A stretch of 64,000 bases of DNA from Pseudomonas capeferrum. GTDB taxonomy: Bacteria > Pseudomonadota > Gammaproteobacteria > Pseudomonadales > Pseudomonadaceae. Made by a program: the position numbers and the translations under genes. Within the stretch, counting starts at the first letter, position 1, and each line of letters opens with the position of its first letter. The DNA lies in assembly GCF_000731675.1 (NCBI RefSeq), contig NZ_JMIT01000002.1, positions 719,456-783,455 of the forward strand. The letters run 5' to 3'. Shown here piece by piece: positions 39,412 through 48,998 of this stretch. Under the pieces are notes generated by a model, which saw only the letters and a list, made by a program, of their open reading frames with translations, searched no databases and was not told the DNA's origin.

Positions 39412-40605
39412 ATGAACACAAGCAAGCGTTACGAGAATTTCATCGTGTTCCTTGCTCCCCTGATCAATAGCGTCGGGGGGATCGCCATCGACCTGTATGC
39501 GCCCAGCATGCCGTCAATCGGCCATGAGCTGGGCGCCAGCCCGTCGCTCATGCAGAACACCATCACCATCACCTTGCTGTTCTACGCCATCGGCCAGCTG
39601 TTTTTCGGCATCATGACCGATGCGCGCGGGCGCCGGCCGGCGGTAATCCTGGGCCTGGCGCTGTTCCTCAGCGGCAGCCTGCTGGCCACCTTCTCGACCT
39701 CCATCGAAATGCTCTTGGTGGCGCGCGCACTGCAAGGTTTTGCGATTGGTGCATGCCAAGTGGTTGCCCGTGCCTTGCTGGTCGATATCGTCAAGGGCCC
39801 GCGCTTCTATGTGGCCATTATCTATCTGAGCCTGGCGTTCGGCCTCGGGCCCGTCATCGCACCGTATGTGGGCGGCATGATCGAGGTCTACCTGGGTTGG
39901 CGCTACAATTTCGTCCTGTATGCGGTCTATGCCGTGATCGTGATGGCGTTCGTTTTGGCCGGGCTCAAGGAATCGCTGCCCGCCACTGCCCGTCGCAGTG
40001 CCATGCAAACCCTGGTTGGCTACCGGTGCATCCTGGCTGACGGGCGCTTTCGCTCGTCGGTAATTGTACTGGGCGCGAGTTTCTCGGCGTTTTTGCTGTG
40101 GAACGTGATCGGCCCGCATATCGTCCAGGAGCGGCTGGGCCACGACGCACAATACTTCGGCACTACGGCACTGGCGGTGGGCAGTTGCTATCTGGTTGGG
40201 ACGCTGGTCAATCGCGCGTTGATCCGCAGGGTCCAGGCGGCCACGTTGATGTGGACGGGCATGCTGCTGTTCCTGCTCGGCGTGTTGAGCATCGCCGCCA
40301 TGCCTGCTGGGTTGAACCTGGTCAGCATCCTGGGTGGCATCATGCTTGTCGCGTTCGGCCAGGGCTTTATCTTCTCCAACGCCATGGCCCGCTCCATGTC
40401 CCTCTTCCCCGACCGCGCAGGGGTGGCGGCCAGCCTGCAGGGCTGCCTGATGCTGGTATTCGGGTCGCTGGCTTCGGGTATCGTCAGTGCGCTGCCCTTG
40501 GCGTCGAACCTGGCGATCGCGGGCGTGTTCGCGGTGCTCTGGCTGATCTCGCTGTCGGGGATGCTGACGGTGCGCCTGCAACAGCGTCAAGCGTCGCCAG
40601 CCTGA
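39412..40605 (+). CDS. MFS exporter, Bcr/CflA-type drug-resistance family
   Basis: A 397-aa 12-helix transporter. It shows IAIDLYAPSMPSIGHELGAS near the N-terminus, the A-motif-like GQLFFGIMTDARGRRPAVI loop (about 62-80), and the antiporter-type LGPVIAPYVGG motif, all features of the Bcr/CflA drug:H+ antiporters. It is the last gene of the unit and lies 48 bp after the hemolysin-family gene with GGAGGTAA before the ATG. Its likely job is to export the product of the oxygenase-ligase pathway. Confidence 0.87.
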   Translation: MNTSKRYENFIVFLAPLINSVGGIAIDLYAPSMPSIGHELGASPSLMQNTITITLLFYAIGQLFFGIMTDARGRRPAVILGLALFLSGSLLATFSTSIEMLLVARALQGFAIGACQVVARALLVDIVKGPRFYVAIIYLSLAFGLGPVIAPYVGGMIEVYLGWRYNFVLYAVYAVIVMAFVLAGLKESLPATARRSAMQTLVGYRCILADGRFRSSVIVLGASFSAFLLWNVIGPHIVQERLGHDAQYFGTTALAVGSCYLVGTLVNRALIRRVQAATLMWTGMLLFLLGVLSIAAMPAGLNLVSILGGIMLVAFGQGFIFSNAMARSMSLFPDRAGVAASLQGCLMLVFGSLASGIVSALPLASNLAIAGVFAVLWLISLSGMLTVRLQQRQASPA

Positions 40606-40641
40606 GCCAGGTGTAGCCCGACAGGCTTGGATGATGTAACC

Positions 40642-40676
40642 GTATTGATTTCAATACATCGTATTGAAATCAATAC
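40642..40676. promoter_or_regulatory. Two palindromic enhancer-like sites upstream of gcvH
   Basis: GTATTGATTTCAATAC (40642-40657) and GTATTGAAATCAATAC (40661-40676) are reverse complements of each other, each with perfect 7-bp arms, separated by 3 bp. They lie about 150-180 bp upstream of the sigma54 promoter, the usual position for an enhancer-binding protein such as the GcsR-like regulator (inference). Confidence 0.7.
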
Positions 40677-40741
40677 ACCCCTACTCCGTTGTGTATCTGC
40701 AAGGGTTTGCCACGACTAGCGATTTGGGCCGTGGATGTTCT

Positions 40742-40757
40742 GTATCGATTTCATTCC
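40742..40757. promoter_or_regulatory. Degenerate third copy of the enhancer-like site
   Basis: GTATCGATTTCATTCC matches the upstream GTATTGATTTCAATAC repeat at 13 of 16 positions. It lies about 65 bp before the -24 element of the sigma54 promoter. Three tandem sites are known for GcsR in P. aeruginosa, though the consensus I recall there differs. Confidence 0.5.
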
Positions 40758-40821
40758 ATCCCTATTTTCAACAGGCTTTAGAATATTTATCAAGCCATTG
40801 ATTTATAAGCGTTTTATTTTA

Positions 40822-40838
40822 TTGGCCACATTTTTGCT
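40822..40838 (+). promoter_or_regulatory. Sigma54 (-24/-12) promoter of the gcv operon
   Basis: TTGGCCACATTTTTGCT has the invariant GG and GC separated by exactly 10 bp and matches the TTGGCACG-N4-TTGCT consensus well. Transcription would start near 40849, about 50 bp before gcvH. It requires a sigma54 activator, for which the GcsR-like protein at 29735 is the obvious local candidate. Confidence 0.85.
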
Positions 40839-40899
40839 ACAGGAAATCCAACAAGTGCGTGGCTAACCACGCCTACCGCCCTGCTTTCGAGGATTTCCC

Positions 40900-41283
40900 A
40901 TGAGCGAGTTGCGTTTCACCGAAGATCACGAATGGCTGCGCGTTGAAGCCGACGGCAGCGTCACCGTGGGCATCACCGCCTTCGCCCAGAACGCCCTCGG
41001 CGATGTGGTTTTCGTGCAACTGCCGGAGCTGCAGCATTACGAAAAAGCTACCGAAGCCTCCACCGTCGAATCGGTCAAGGCCGCCAGCGGCGTGTACATG
41101 CCACTGACCGGTGAGGTAGTCGCCGTCAACCAAGGGCTCGAGGACAGCCCTGAGCTGGTCAACGAAGACCCGATGGGCGAAGGCTGGTTCTTCCGCTTCA
41201 TCCCGGCCGACATGAGCGAAGTGACCGCCCTGCTCGACCAGGACGCCTACGACCGCCTGATCAAAGCCAACGACGACGCCTGA
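40900..41283 (+). CDS. gcvH: Glycine cleavage system H protein
   Basis: A 127-aa lipoyl carrier that shuttles the aminomethyl group between P and T proteins. The lipoylated lysine is Lys60 in [11 protein letters not shown]. Start ATG at 40900 follows GAGGA. First gene of the gcvH-gcvP-sdaA-gcvT operon, behind a sigma54-type promoter. Confidence 0.97.
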   Translation: MSELRFTEDHEWLRVEADGSVTVGITAFAQNALGDVVFVQLPELQHYEKATEASTVESVKAASGVYMPLTGEVVAVNQGLEDSPELVNEDPMGEGWFFRFIPADMSEVTALLDQDAYDRLIKANDDA

Positions 41284-41294
41284 GGAACCACACC

Positions 41295-44150
41295 ATGACC
41301 ATCAACCTCGGCACCGCCAACGAATTCATCGCCCGCCACATCGGCCCACGCGCCGCTGACGAACAGGCCATGCTCGCCAGCCTGGGCTTCGACTCGCTGG
41401 ACGCCATGACCGCTGCGGTCATCCCCGACAGCATCAAGGGCACCAGCGTGCTCGGCGCAGAAGATGGCCAGAGCGAAGCCGACGCCCTCGCGGCGCTGAA
41501 AGCCATCGCCGGTACCAACCAGCTGTTCAAGAGCTACATCGGCCAGGGTTACTACAACACCCACACCCCGGCACCGATCCTGCGCAACCTGCTGGAAAAC
41601 CCCGCCTGGTACACCGCCTACACCCCTTACCAGCCCGAGATTTCCCAAGGCCGCCTGGAAGCGCTGCTGAACTTCCAGACCCTGATCAGCGACCTGACCG
41701 GCCTGCCGATCGCCAACGCCTCGCTGCTCGACGAAGCCACCGCCGCTGCCGAGGCCATGACCTTCTGCAAACGCCTGTCGAAGAACAAGGGCAGCCATGC
41801 CTTCTTTGCGTCGGTGCACTGCCACCCGCAAACCCTTGACGTGCTGCGCACCCGTGCCGAGCCGCTGGGCATCGACGTGGTGGTCGGCGACGAACGCGAG
41901 CTGACCGATGTCAGCGCCTTCTTCGGCGCACTGCTGCAGTACCCGGCCAGCAACGGTGAAGTGTTCGACTACCGCGAACTGGTCCAGCGCCTGCACGCGG
42001 CCAACGCCCTGGTGGCCGTGGCGGCCGACCTGCTGGCCCTGACCCTGCTGACCCCGCCGGGCGAGTTCGAGGCCGACGTGGCCATCGGCAGCGCCCAGCG
42101 CTTCGGCGTGCCCCTGGGCTTCGGTGGCCCGCACGCGGCCTACTTCGCCACCCGTGATGCCTTCAAGCGCGACATGCCGGGCCGCCTGGTAGGCGTGTCG
42201 ATCGACCGCTTCGGCAAGACCGCCCTGCGCCTGGCCATGCAAACCCGCGAGCAGCACATCCGCCGCGAAAAGGCCACCAGCAACATCTGCACCGCCCAGG
42301 TGCTGCTGGCCAACATCGCCAGCATGTTCGCCGTGTACCACGGCCCCGACGGCCTCAAGCGCATCGCCCAACGCACCCACGCACTGACCGCCATCCTCGC
42401 CGCCGGCCTCAAGGCCATGGGCATCCAGGTCGTCGGCCAGAGCGCGTTCGATACCCTGACCCTGGCAACCGGCGAAGCCACCGCCAGCCTGCACGCGAAG
42501 GCCCGTGCCCAGCGCATCAACCTGCGCCAGGTCGATGCGGGCCATGTCGGCCTGTCGCTCGACGAAACCACCGCCCAGGCGGACGTTGAAGCGCTGTGGC
42601 AACTGCTGGCCGGCGACCAGCCGCAACCCGATTTCGCCACCCTCGCCGCCAGCACCGGCTCGCTGCTGCCTGCCGGCCTGCTGCGCCAGTCGGCGATCCT
42701 CGAACACCCGGTGTTCAACCGCTACCACAGCGAAACCGAGCTGATGCGTTACCTGCGCCGCCTGGCCGACAAGGACCTGGCGCTGGACCGCAGCATGATC
42801 CCGCTGGGCTCGTGCACCATGAAGCTCAACGCTGCCAGTGAAATGATCCCGGTCACCTGGGCCGAGTTCGGCAACCTGCACCCGTTCGCCCCGGCCGAAC
42901 AGAGCCAGGGTTACCTGCAGATGACCACCGAGCTGGAAGCCATGCTGTGCGCCGCCACCGGCTACGACGCGGTGTCGCTGCAACCCAACGCCGGCTCCCA
43001 AGGCGAGTACGCTGGCCTGCTGGCCATCCGCGCCTACCACCGCAGCCGCGGCGAAGCCCATCGCGACATCTGCCTGATCCCGTCCTCGGCCCACGGCACC
43101 AACCCGGCGACCGCCAACATGGCGGGCATGCGTGTGGTGGTCACCGCCTGTGATGCCCGTGGCAACGTCGATGTCGAGGACCTGCGGGCCAAGGCCATCG
43201 AACACCGCGAGCGCCTGGCCGCTATCATGATCACCTACCCGTCGACCCACGGCGTGTTCGAGGAAGCGATTGGCGAAATCTGCGCGATCATCCACGACAA
43301 CGGCGGCCAGGTTTACATCGACGGCGCCAACATGAACGCCATGGTCGGCCTGTGCGCCCCGGGCAAGTTCGGTGGCGACGTTTCGCACCTGAACCTGCAC
43401 AAGACCTTCTGCATCCCCCACGGCGGTGGCGGCCCGGGCGTCGGCCCGATCGGCGTCAAGTCGCACCTGGCGCCCTTCCTGCCGGGCCATGCGCAGCTGG
43501 AGAACCCGCAGGGCGCGGTGTGCGCCGCGCCGTTCGGCAGCGCCAGCATCCTGCCGATCACCTGGATGTACATCCGCATGATGGGCGGTGCCGGCCTCAA
43601 GCGCGCCTCGCAAATGGCGATCCTCAACGCCAATTACATCGCCCGCCGCCTGGAAGAGCACTATCCTGTTCTGTACACCGGTGGTAATGGCCTGGTCGCC
43701 CACGAGTGCATCCTCGACCTGCGCCCGCTCAAGGACACCAGCGGCATCAGCGTCGACGACGTGGCCAAGCGCCTGATCGACTTTGGCTTCCACGCCCCGA
43801 CCATGTCCTTCCCGGTGGCCGGCACGCTGATGATCGAGCCGACCGAAAGCGAGGCCAAGGAAGAGCTGGACCGCTTCTGCGACGCGATGATCCAGATCCG
43901 CGAAGAAATTCGCGCCGTGGAAAACGGCAGCCTGGACAAGGACGACAACCCGCTGAAAAACGCCCCGCACACCGCAGCGGAACTGGTTGGCGATTGGGCC
44001 CATGGCTACAGCCGCGAGCAGGCTGTGTACCCGCTGCCGAGCCTGGTGCAAAGCAAGTACTGGCCACCGGTCGGCCGGGTCGACAACGTGTTCGGCGACC
44101 GTAACCTGGTCTGCGCCTGCCCGTCGATCGAGAGCTATCAGGACGCCTGA
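41295..44150 (+). CDS. gcvP: Glycine dehydrogenase (decarboxylating), P protein
   Basis: A 951-aa single-chain P protein, PLP-dependent, that decarboxylates glycine and loads the aminomethyl group onto GcvH. The PLP-binding Lys703 is in [18 protein letters not shown], a glycine-rich turn typical of the family. The N-terminal half begins with the [17 protein letters not shown] signature. It starts 11 bp after gcvH. Confidence 0.98.
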   Translation: MTINLGTANEFIARHIGPRAADEQAMLASLGFDSLDAMTAAVIPDSIKGTSVLGAEDGQSEADALAALKAIAGTNQLFKSYIGQGYYNTHTPAPILRNLLENPAWYTAYTPYQPEISQGRLEALLNFQTLISDLTGLPIANASLLDEATAAAEAMTFCKRLSKNKGSHAFFASVHCHPQTLDVLRTRAEPLGIDVVVGDERELTDVSAFFGALLQYPASNGEVFDYRELVQRLHAANALVAVAADLLALTLLTPPGEFEADVAIGSAQRFGVPLGFGGPHAAYFATRDAFKRDMPGRLVGVSIDRFGKTALRLAMQTREQHIRREKATSNICTAQVLLANIASMFAVYHGPDGLKRIAQRTHALTAILAAGLKAMGIQVVGQSAFDTLTLATGEATASLHAKARAQRINLRQVDAGHVGLSLDETTAQADVEALWQLLAGDQPQPDFATLAASTGSLLPAGLLRQSAILEHPVFNRYHSETELMRYLRRLADKDLALDRSMIPLGSCTMKLNAASEMIPVTWAEFGNLHPFAPAEQSQGYLQMTTELEAMLCAATGYDAVSLQPNAGSQGEYAGLLAIRAYHRSRGEAHRDICLIPSSAHGTNPATANMAGMRVVVTACDARGNVDVEDLRAKAIEHRERLAAIMITYPSTHGVFEEAIGEICAIIHDNGGQVYIDGANMNAMVGLCAPGKFGGDVSHLNLHKTFCIPHGGGGPGVGPIGVKSHLAPFLPGHAQLENPQGAVCAAPFGSASILPITWMYIRMMGGAGLKRASQMAILNANYIARRLEEHYPVLYTGGNGLVAHECILDLRPLKDTSGISVDDVAKRLIDFGFHAPTMSFPVAGTLMIEPTESEAKEELDRFCDAMIQIREEIRAVENGSLDKDDNPLKNAPHTAAELVGDWAHGYSREQAVYPLPSLVQSKYWPPVGRVDNVFGDRNLVCACPSIESYQDA

Positions 44151-44165
44151 GGCGGTCTGTAGAAC

Positions 44166-44190
44166 TTTGGGGCCGCCGCGCGGCCCCAAA
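44166..44190. repeat. Stable hairpin between gcvP and sdaA
   Basis: An 11-bp stem TTTGGGGCCGC / GCGGCCCCAAA with a CGC loop, extended by pairing of GAAC (44162-44165) with GTTC (44193-44196). It lacks a T-run, so it probably shifts transcript stability or causes partial attenuation inside the operon. Confidence 0.65.
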
Positions 44191-44212
44191 AAGTTCAAAA
44201 GGAGGCACCACC

Positions 44213-45589
<1,377 letters not shown>

Positions 45590-45616
45590 CCCGATAACAA
45601 CACCAAGGAGTCACCG

Positions 45617-46738
45617 ATGTCCGAAACACTGCTCAAGACCCCGCTGCACGCCCTGCACCTGGAGTTGGGTGCGCGCATGGTGCCGTTTGCCGGCTATGAC
45701 ATGCCGGTGCAGTACCCGCTGGGCGTGCTCAAAGAGCACCTGCACACCCGTGAGCAGGCCGGCCTGTTCGACGTCTCGCACATGGGCCAGATCATCCTGC
45801 GTGGCAGCGATGCGGCCCAGGCACTGGAAAGCCTGGTGCCGGTGGATATCGTCGACCTGCCAGTGGGCACGCAGCGCTATGCCATGTTCACCAACGAGCA
45901 AGGCGGCATCCTCGACGACCTGATGGTCGCCAACCTCGGTGACGACGTGCTGTTCCTGGTGGTCAACGCCGCCTGCAAGGACCAGGACCTGGCCCACCTG
46001 CAAAAACACATCGGCAGCCGCTGCGAGATTGAGCCGCTGTTCGAGGCCCGCGCCCTGCTGGCCCTGCAAGGGCCGGCTGCGGTCACGGTGCTGGAGCGCC
46101 TGGCCCCGGAAGTGGCCGGCATGACTTTCATGCAGTTCCGCCCGGTGACCTTGCTGGGTGAAGCCTGCTACGTCAGCCGCTCGGGCTATACCGGTGAGGA
46201 CGGTTACGAGATCTCGGTGCCGGCCAATGCCGCCGATGCGCTGGCCAGACGCCTGCTGGCCGAGCCAGAGGTGCAACCGATCGGCCTGGGGGCGCGTGAC
46301 TCGCTGCGCCTGGAAGCCGGCCTGTGCCTGTACGGCCACGACATGAACACCGCAACCACGCCGATCGAGGCCAGCCTGCTGTGGGCCATCTCGAAAGTGC
46401 GCCGCGCCGACGGTGCCCGCGCCGGTGGTTTCCCGGGTGCCGAGGCGATCTTCGCGCAACAGCAACAGGGCGTGGCACGCAAGCGCGTCGGCCTGCTGCC
46501 GCAGGAACGCACGCCGGTACGTGAGGGTGCACCGATCGTCGATGCAGCCGACCAGCCAGTGGGCGAAGTATGCAGCGGTGGCTTTGGCCCAACACTCGGC
46601 GCCCCTGTCGCAATGGGCTATATCGACAGCGAACATACCGCACTAGACACACCACTGTTTGCACTTGTACGCGGCAAGAAGGTGGCCTTGAAAGTCAGCA
46701 AAATGCCTTTCGTGGCACAACGTTACTACCGCGGCTGA
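45617..46738 (+). CDS. gcvT: Aminomethyltransferase, glycine cleavage T protein
   Basis: A 373-aa tetrahydrofolate-dependent T protein that releases ammonia and makes methylene-THF from the GcvH-bound aminomethyl group. The N-terminus LHALHLELGARMVPFAGYDMPVQY and the RSGYTGEDGYEI folate-site signature are typical. AAGGAG is upstream of the ATG. It is the last gene of the operon; unlike P. aeruginosa gcv2, no glyA lies between gcvP and sdaA. Confidence 0.97.
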   Translation: MSETLLKTPLHALHLELGARMVPFAGYDMPVQYPLGVLKEHLHTREQAGLFDVSHMGQIILRGSDAAQALESLVPVDIVDLPVGTQRYAMFTNEQGGILDDLMVANLGDDVLFLVVNAACKDQDLAHLQKHIGSRCEIEPLFEARALLALQGPAAVTVLERLAPEVAGMTFMQFRPVTLLGEACYVSRSGYTGEDGYEISVPANAADALARRLLAEPEVQPIGLGARDSLRLEAGLCLYGHDMNTATTPIEASLLWAISKVRRADGARAGGFPGAEAIFAQQQQGVARKRVGLLPQERTPVREGAPIVDAADQPVGEVCSGGFGPTLGAPVAMGYIDSEHTALDTPLFALVRGKKVALKVSKMPFVAQRYYRG

Positions 46739-46756
46739 AAGCAAGACGTGAAGTGT

Positions 46757-46830
46757 TTGAACAGGTTTGTCATATTCGATTTCGAACCTGTTCAATAACG
46801 AATGAACATGGCGCCAGCCCAGGCGCCATG
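46757..46830. repeat. Two hairpins downstream of gcvT
   Basis: TTGAACAGGTT/AACCTGTTCAA (46757-46767 with 46785-46795) and CATGGCGCC/GGCGCCATG (46807-46815 with 46822-46830) form perfect stems in tandem. They lie in the 357-bp gcvT-cspA gap, which contains no credible gene, before the terminator at 46863. Confidence 0.6.
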
Positions 46831-46862
46831 CCGTTTCCGACAAATCGTTCGGCTATCGGCGA

Positions 46863-46900
46863 AAGCCCGTTTTTGCAGACGAGCAAGGGCTTGTTTTTTT
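46863..46900 (+). terminator. Rho-independent terminator of the gcv operon
   Basis: AAGCCC...TTGC pairs with GCAA-GGGCTT around loop AGACGA, with a 4-nt 5' bulge, followed by GTTTTTTT. It is the best transcription stop after gcvT. Confidence 0.7.
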
Positions 46901-47030
46901 CTCGGGAGTTGGCGTAGAGTCACTGCACTGTGTTTGCATGGGTCGCAACAGTTCGTGACCTGGGCCAGTAGCCGCGATCTGCTACAACCCGTTCGACGTC
47001 TCTTACTTTCCAGCAACCCAGCCCAGTAAG

Positions 47031-47055
47031 CTTTCATGCCAATACGACATGAAAG
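47031..47055 (+). promoter_or_regulatory. Stem-loop in the cspA 5' leader
   Basis: CTTTCATG (47031-47038) pairs perfectly with CATGAAAG (47048-47055), ending 40 nt before the cspA start codon. cspA leaders often carry temperature-responsive structures; whether this one does is inference. Confidence 0.5.
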
Positions 47056-47095
47056 TCACTGTTATCAAATTAATAGATTCATAGGAAATAAGAAA

Positions 47096-47308
47096 ATGGC
47101 ACAGCGTCAGAACGGTACCGTCAAGTGGTTCAATGACGAGAAAGGTTACGGTTTCATCACCCCAGAGAGCGGTCCGGATCTGTTCGTGCACTTCCGTGCC
47201 ATTCAGGGCAACGGCTTCAAAAGCCTGAAAGAAGGCCAGAAGGTTACCTTCGTAGCCGTTCAAGGCCAAAAAGGCATGCAGGCTGACGAAGTCCAGCCAG
47301 AAGCCTGA
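47096..47308 (+). CDS. cspA: Cold-shock protein (CspA family)
   Basis: A 70-aa OB-fold nucleic-acid-binding protein acting as an RNA chaperone. RNP1 KGYGFITPE and RNP2 DLFVHFRAI are intact. The ATG at 47096 was chosen because the family begins [13 protein letters not shown]; the open frame extends 60 bp upstream through the leader stem-loop and is not coding. Followed by a strong terminator. Confidence 0.97.
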   Translation: MAQRQNGTVKWFNDEKGYGFITPESGPDLFVHFRAIQGNGFKSLKEGQKVTFVAVQGQKGMQADEVQPEA

Positions 47309-47323
47309 TAATCCATAAAAAAG

Positions 47324-47356
47324 AGCCCTTGCGTTGACGCGCAGGGGCTTTTTTTT
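47324..47356 (+). terminator. Rho-independent terminator after cspA
   Basis: AGCCCTTGCG / CGCAGGGGCT stem with a six-base loop, followed by eight T residues. It sits 15 bp after the cspA stop codon. Confidence 0.92.
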
Positions 47357-47404
47357 GCCTGCAGTTCCCTAGAATGAGCCTTTGCCTTCTGGAGCTGCTG
47401 CGCA

Positions 47405-47893
47405 ATGTCCAAGCCCCCCCTCATGCCTCAGGGTAACTTTCCACCTGCCGGGCTAGGCCGCCGCCTGGCGGCGATGTTCTATGACTTCCTGCTGTGCACT
47501 GCCCTGCTGATCGTGACGGCGGGCGCGTACAAGATGATCCAGATGGCAATCATCGGTGAGGCCCGCATGCGTGCGCTGACCGACGCCGGTGCGCTGGATG
47601 GCGACCCGCTGTTGTCGACGATCCTGCTGTTCGCGCTATTCGGTTTCTTTGCCAAGTTCTGGACCCATGGCGGGCAGACACTGGGCATGCAGGTATGGGG
47701 CGTGCGCGTGCAGAACGCCGATGGCAGTGCCATCAGCCTGTGGCAGGCGCTGTTGCGCTTCGTGGTCTCGATCGCTTCGTGGCTGTGCCTGGGCCTGGGG
47801 TTTTTCTGGGCGTTGATCGACAAGCGCAAACGCGGCTGGCATGACATCTATTCCGAGACCCAGCTGGTGCGGGTACCCAAGCAGAAGAAATGA
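47405..47893 (+). CDS. RDD-family inner-membrane protein
   Basis: A 162-aa protein with the RDD signature: GLGRRLAAMFYDFLLCTALL in the first helix, then GGQTLGMQVWGVRVQNADG. It has about four helices and a basic C-terminus. RDD proteins have no settled function, and some members affect ion transport. It is a single gene between the cspA terminator and a terminator shared with lptG. Confidence 0.88.
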   Translation: MSKPPLMPQGNFPPAGLGRRLAAMFYDFLLCTALLIVTAGAYKMIQMAIIGEARMRALTDAGALDGDPLLSTILLFALFGFFAKFWTHGGQTLGMQVWGVRVQNADGSAISLWQALLRFVVSIASWLCLGLGFFWALIDKRKRGWHDIYSETQLVRVPKQKK

Positions 47894-47895
47894 AA

Positions 47896-47917
47896 AAGCC
47901 GACCCTGAGGTCGGCTT
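47896..47917. terminator. Bidirectional terminator between RDD gene and lptG
   Basis: AAGCCGACC-CTGA-GGTCGGCTT is a 9-bp perfect stem. A-residues at 47893-47897 give a T-tract for the minus-strand lptFG transcript. It begins 2 bp after the RDD gene stop. Confidence 0.85.
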
Positions 47918-47936
47918 GTGTGCATCGTTCAGGTCA

Positions 47937-48998
47937 TCAACCTGCTCGGCGTAGTAACCACACCCCTGCCAGTGCACACACCGCGGCCGGTATCACCACT
48001 GCCAGCAGCGGCGGGAAGCCGAACACCTGGCTTGAAGGGCCAAGCAAGTCCTGGGCGATGCGGAACACGAAGCCCACCAGCACGCCGGTGAACACCCGCT
48101 GGCCCAAGGTTACAGAACGCAGCGGGCCGAAGATGAAGGAAATAGCCATCAACACCAGCGCTGCGGTTACCGCAGGCTGCAGCACCTTGGTCCAGAACGC
48201 CAGCCAGTAGCGGGCGTTGTTCAAGCCCTGGTCCGACAGGTAGTGGATGTAATCCCAAAGCCCGGTGATCGACAGCGACTCCGGGGCCAGGATCACGGTA
48301 TTGAGCAGTTGCGGCGTGACCGAAACGTCCCAGCGCTCTTGCGGCGTCGTCACCACTTCGGTGTGGTCGCCACGGAAATACGTGGTGCGCACATCGCTTA
48401 GCAGCCAGTGGTCGTCGTTGTACTGCGCCCGACGGGCAAAGCTGGAAGTGACGATCTTGCGCTCGTCGTCGAAGCGGTAGCGGGTCACGCCCAGCAACAG
48501 GCCATTGGGCTGCACGGCGTTGATGTGCACGAACTCCTCGCCCTGGCGGTGCCACATACCCCGCTTGGAGCTCTGCGCTTCACCACCGCCCTGAGCCAGC
48601 GAACGGTCTGCCTGGGCCTTGTTTTCGGTAACCGGCGCCACGTACTCGCCAATCAGCACACCCACCAGCATCAGCACCAGCATCGGCTTCATCACCGCCC
48701 AGACGATGCGGCCGATGGAAACCCCCGCCGCACGCATGATGGTCAGTTCGCTGCTGCTGGCCAGGCTGCCCAGGCCGATCAGGCAACCGATCAGCGCCGC
48801 CATCGGCAGCATTTCATACAAGCGCCGGGGTGCGGTCAGCAGCACGAAATTGCCCGCTTCCATGACCGTGTAGGTGTCGCTCAGGTCGCTCATCTCATCG
48901 ATGAAGGCGAACAGCGAGGCCAGGCCGAGGATGATCCCCAGCACGGCCAGAATGGCCATCAGCACGCTTTGGCCGATGTAACGATCCAGCTTACCCAT
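47937..48998 (-). CDS. lptG: LPS export permease LptG
   Basis: A 353-aa YjgP/YjgQ-family inner-membrane protein, partner of LptF in the LptB2FG ABC transporter that extracts lipopolysaccharide for transport to the outer membrane. There are three N-terminal helices, a periplasmic beta-jellyroll (about 130-260), and three C-terminal helices. The ATG at 48998 (MGKLDRYIGQSV) has GGAGGTGG just upstream and overlaps the lptF stop by 8 bp. Confidence 0.96.
   Translation of the reverse strand: MGKLDRYIGQSVLMAILAVLGIILGLASLFAFIDEMSDLSDTYTVMEAGNFVLLTAPRRLYEMLPMAALIGCLIGLGSLASSSELTIMRAAGVSIGRIVWAVMKPMLVLMLVGVLIGEYVAPVTENKAQADRSLAQGGGEAQSSKRGMWHRQGEEFVHINAVQPNGLLLGVTRYRFDDERKIVTSSFARRAQYNDDHWLLSDVRTTYFRGDHTEVVTTPQERWDVSVTPQLLNTVILAPESLSITGLWDYIHYLSDQGLNNARYWLAFWTKVLQPAVTAALVLMAISFIFGPLRSVTLGQRVFTGVLVGFVFRIAQDLLGPSSQVFGFPPLLAVVIPAAVCALAGVWLLRRAG

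Noticed and set aside
46739..47095. Possible small gene or sRNA between gcvT and cspA
   Set aside because: The region is explained by hairpins, a terminator and the cspA leader; no promoter plus terminator pair for a separate RNA was convincing.
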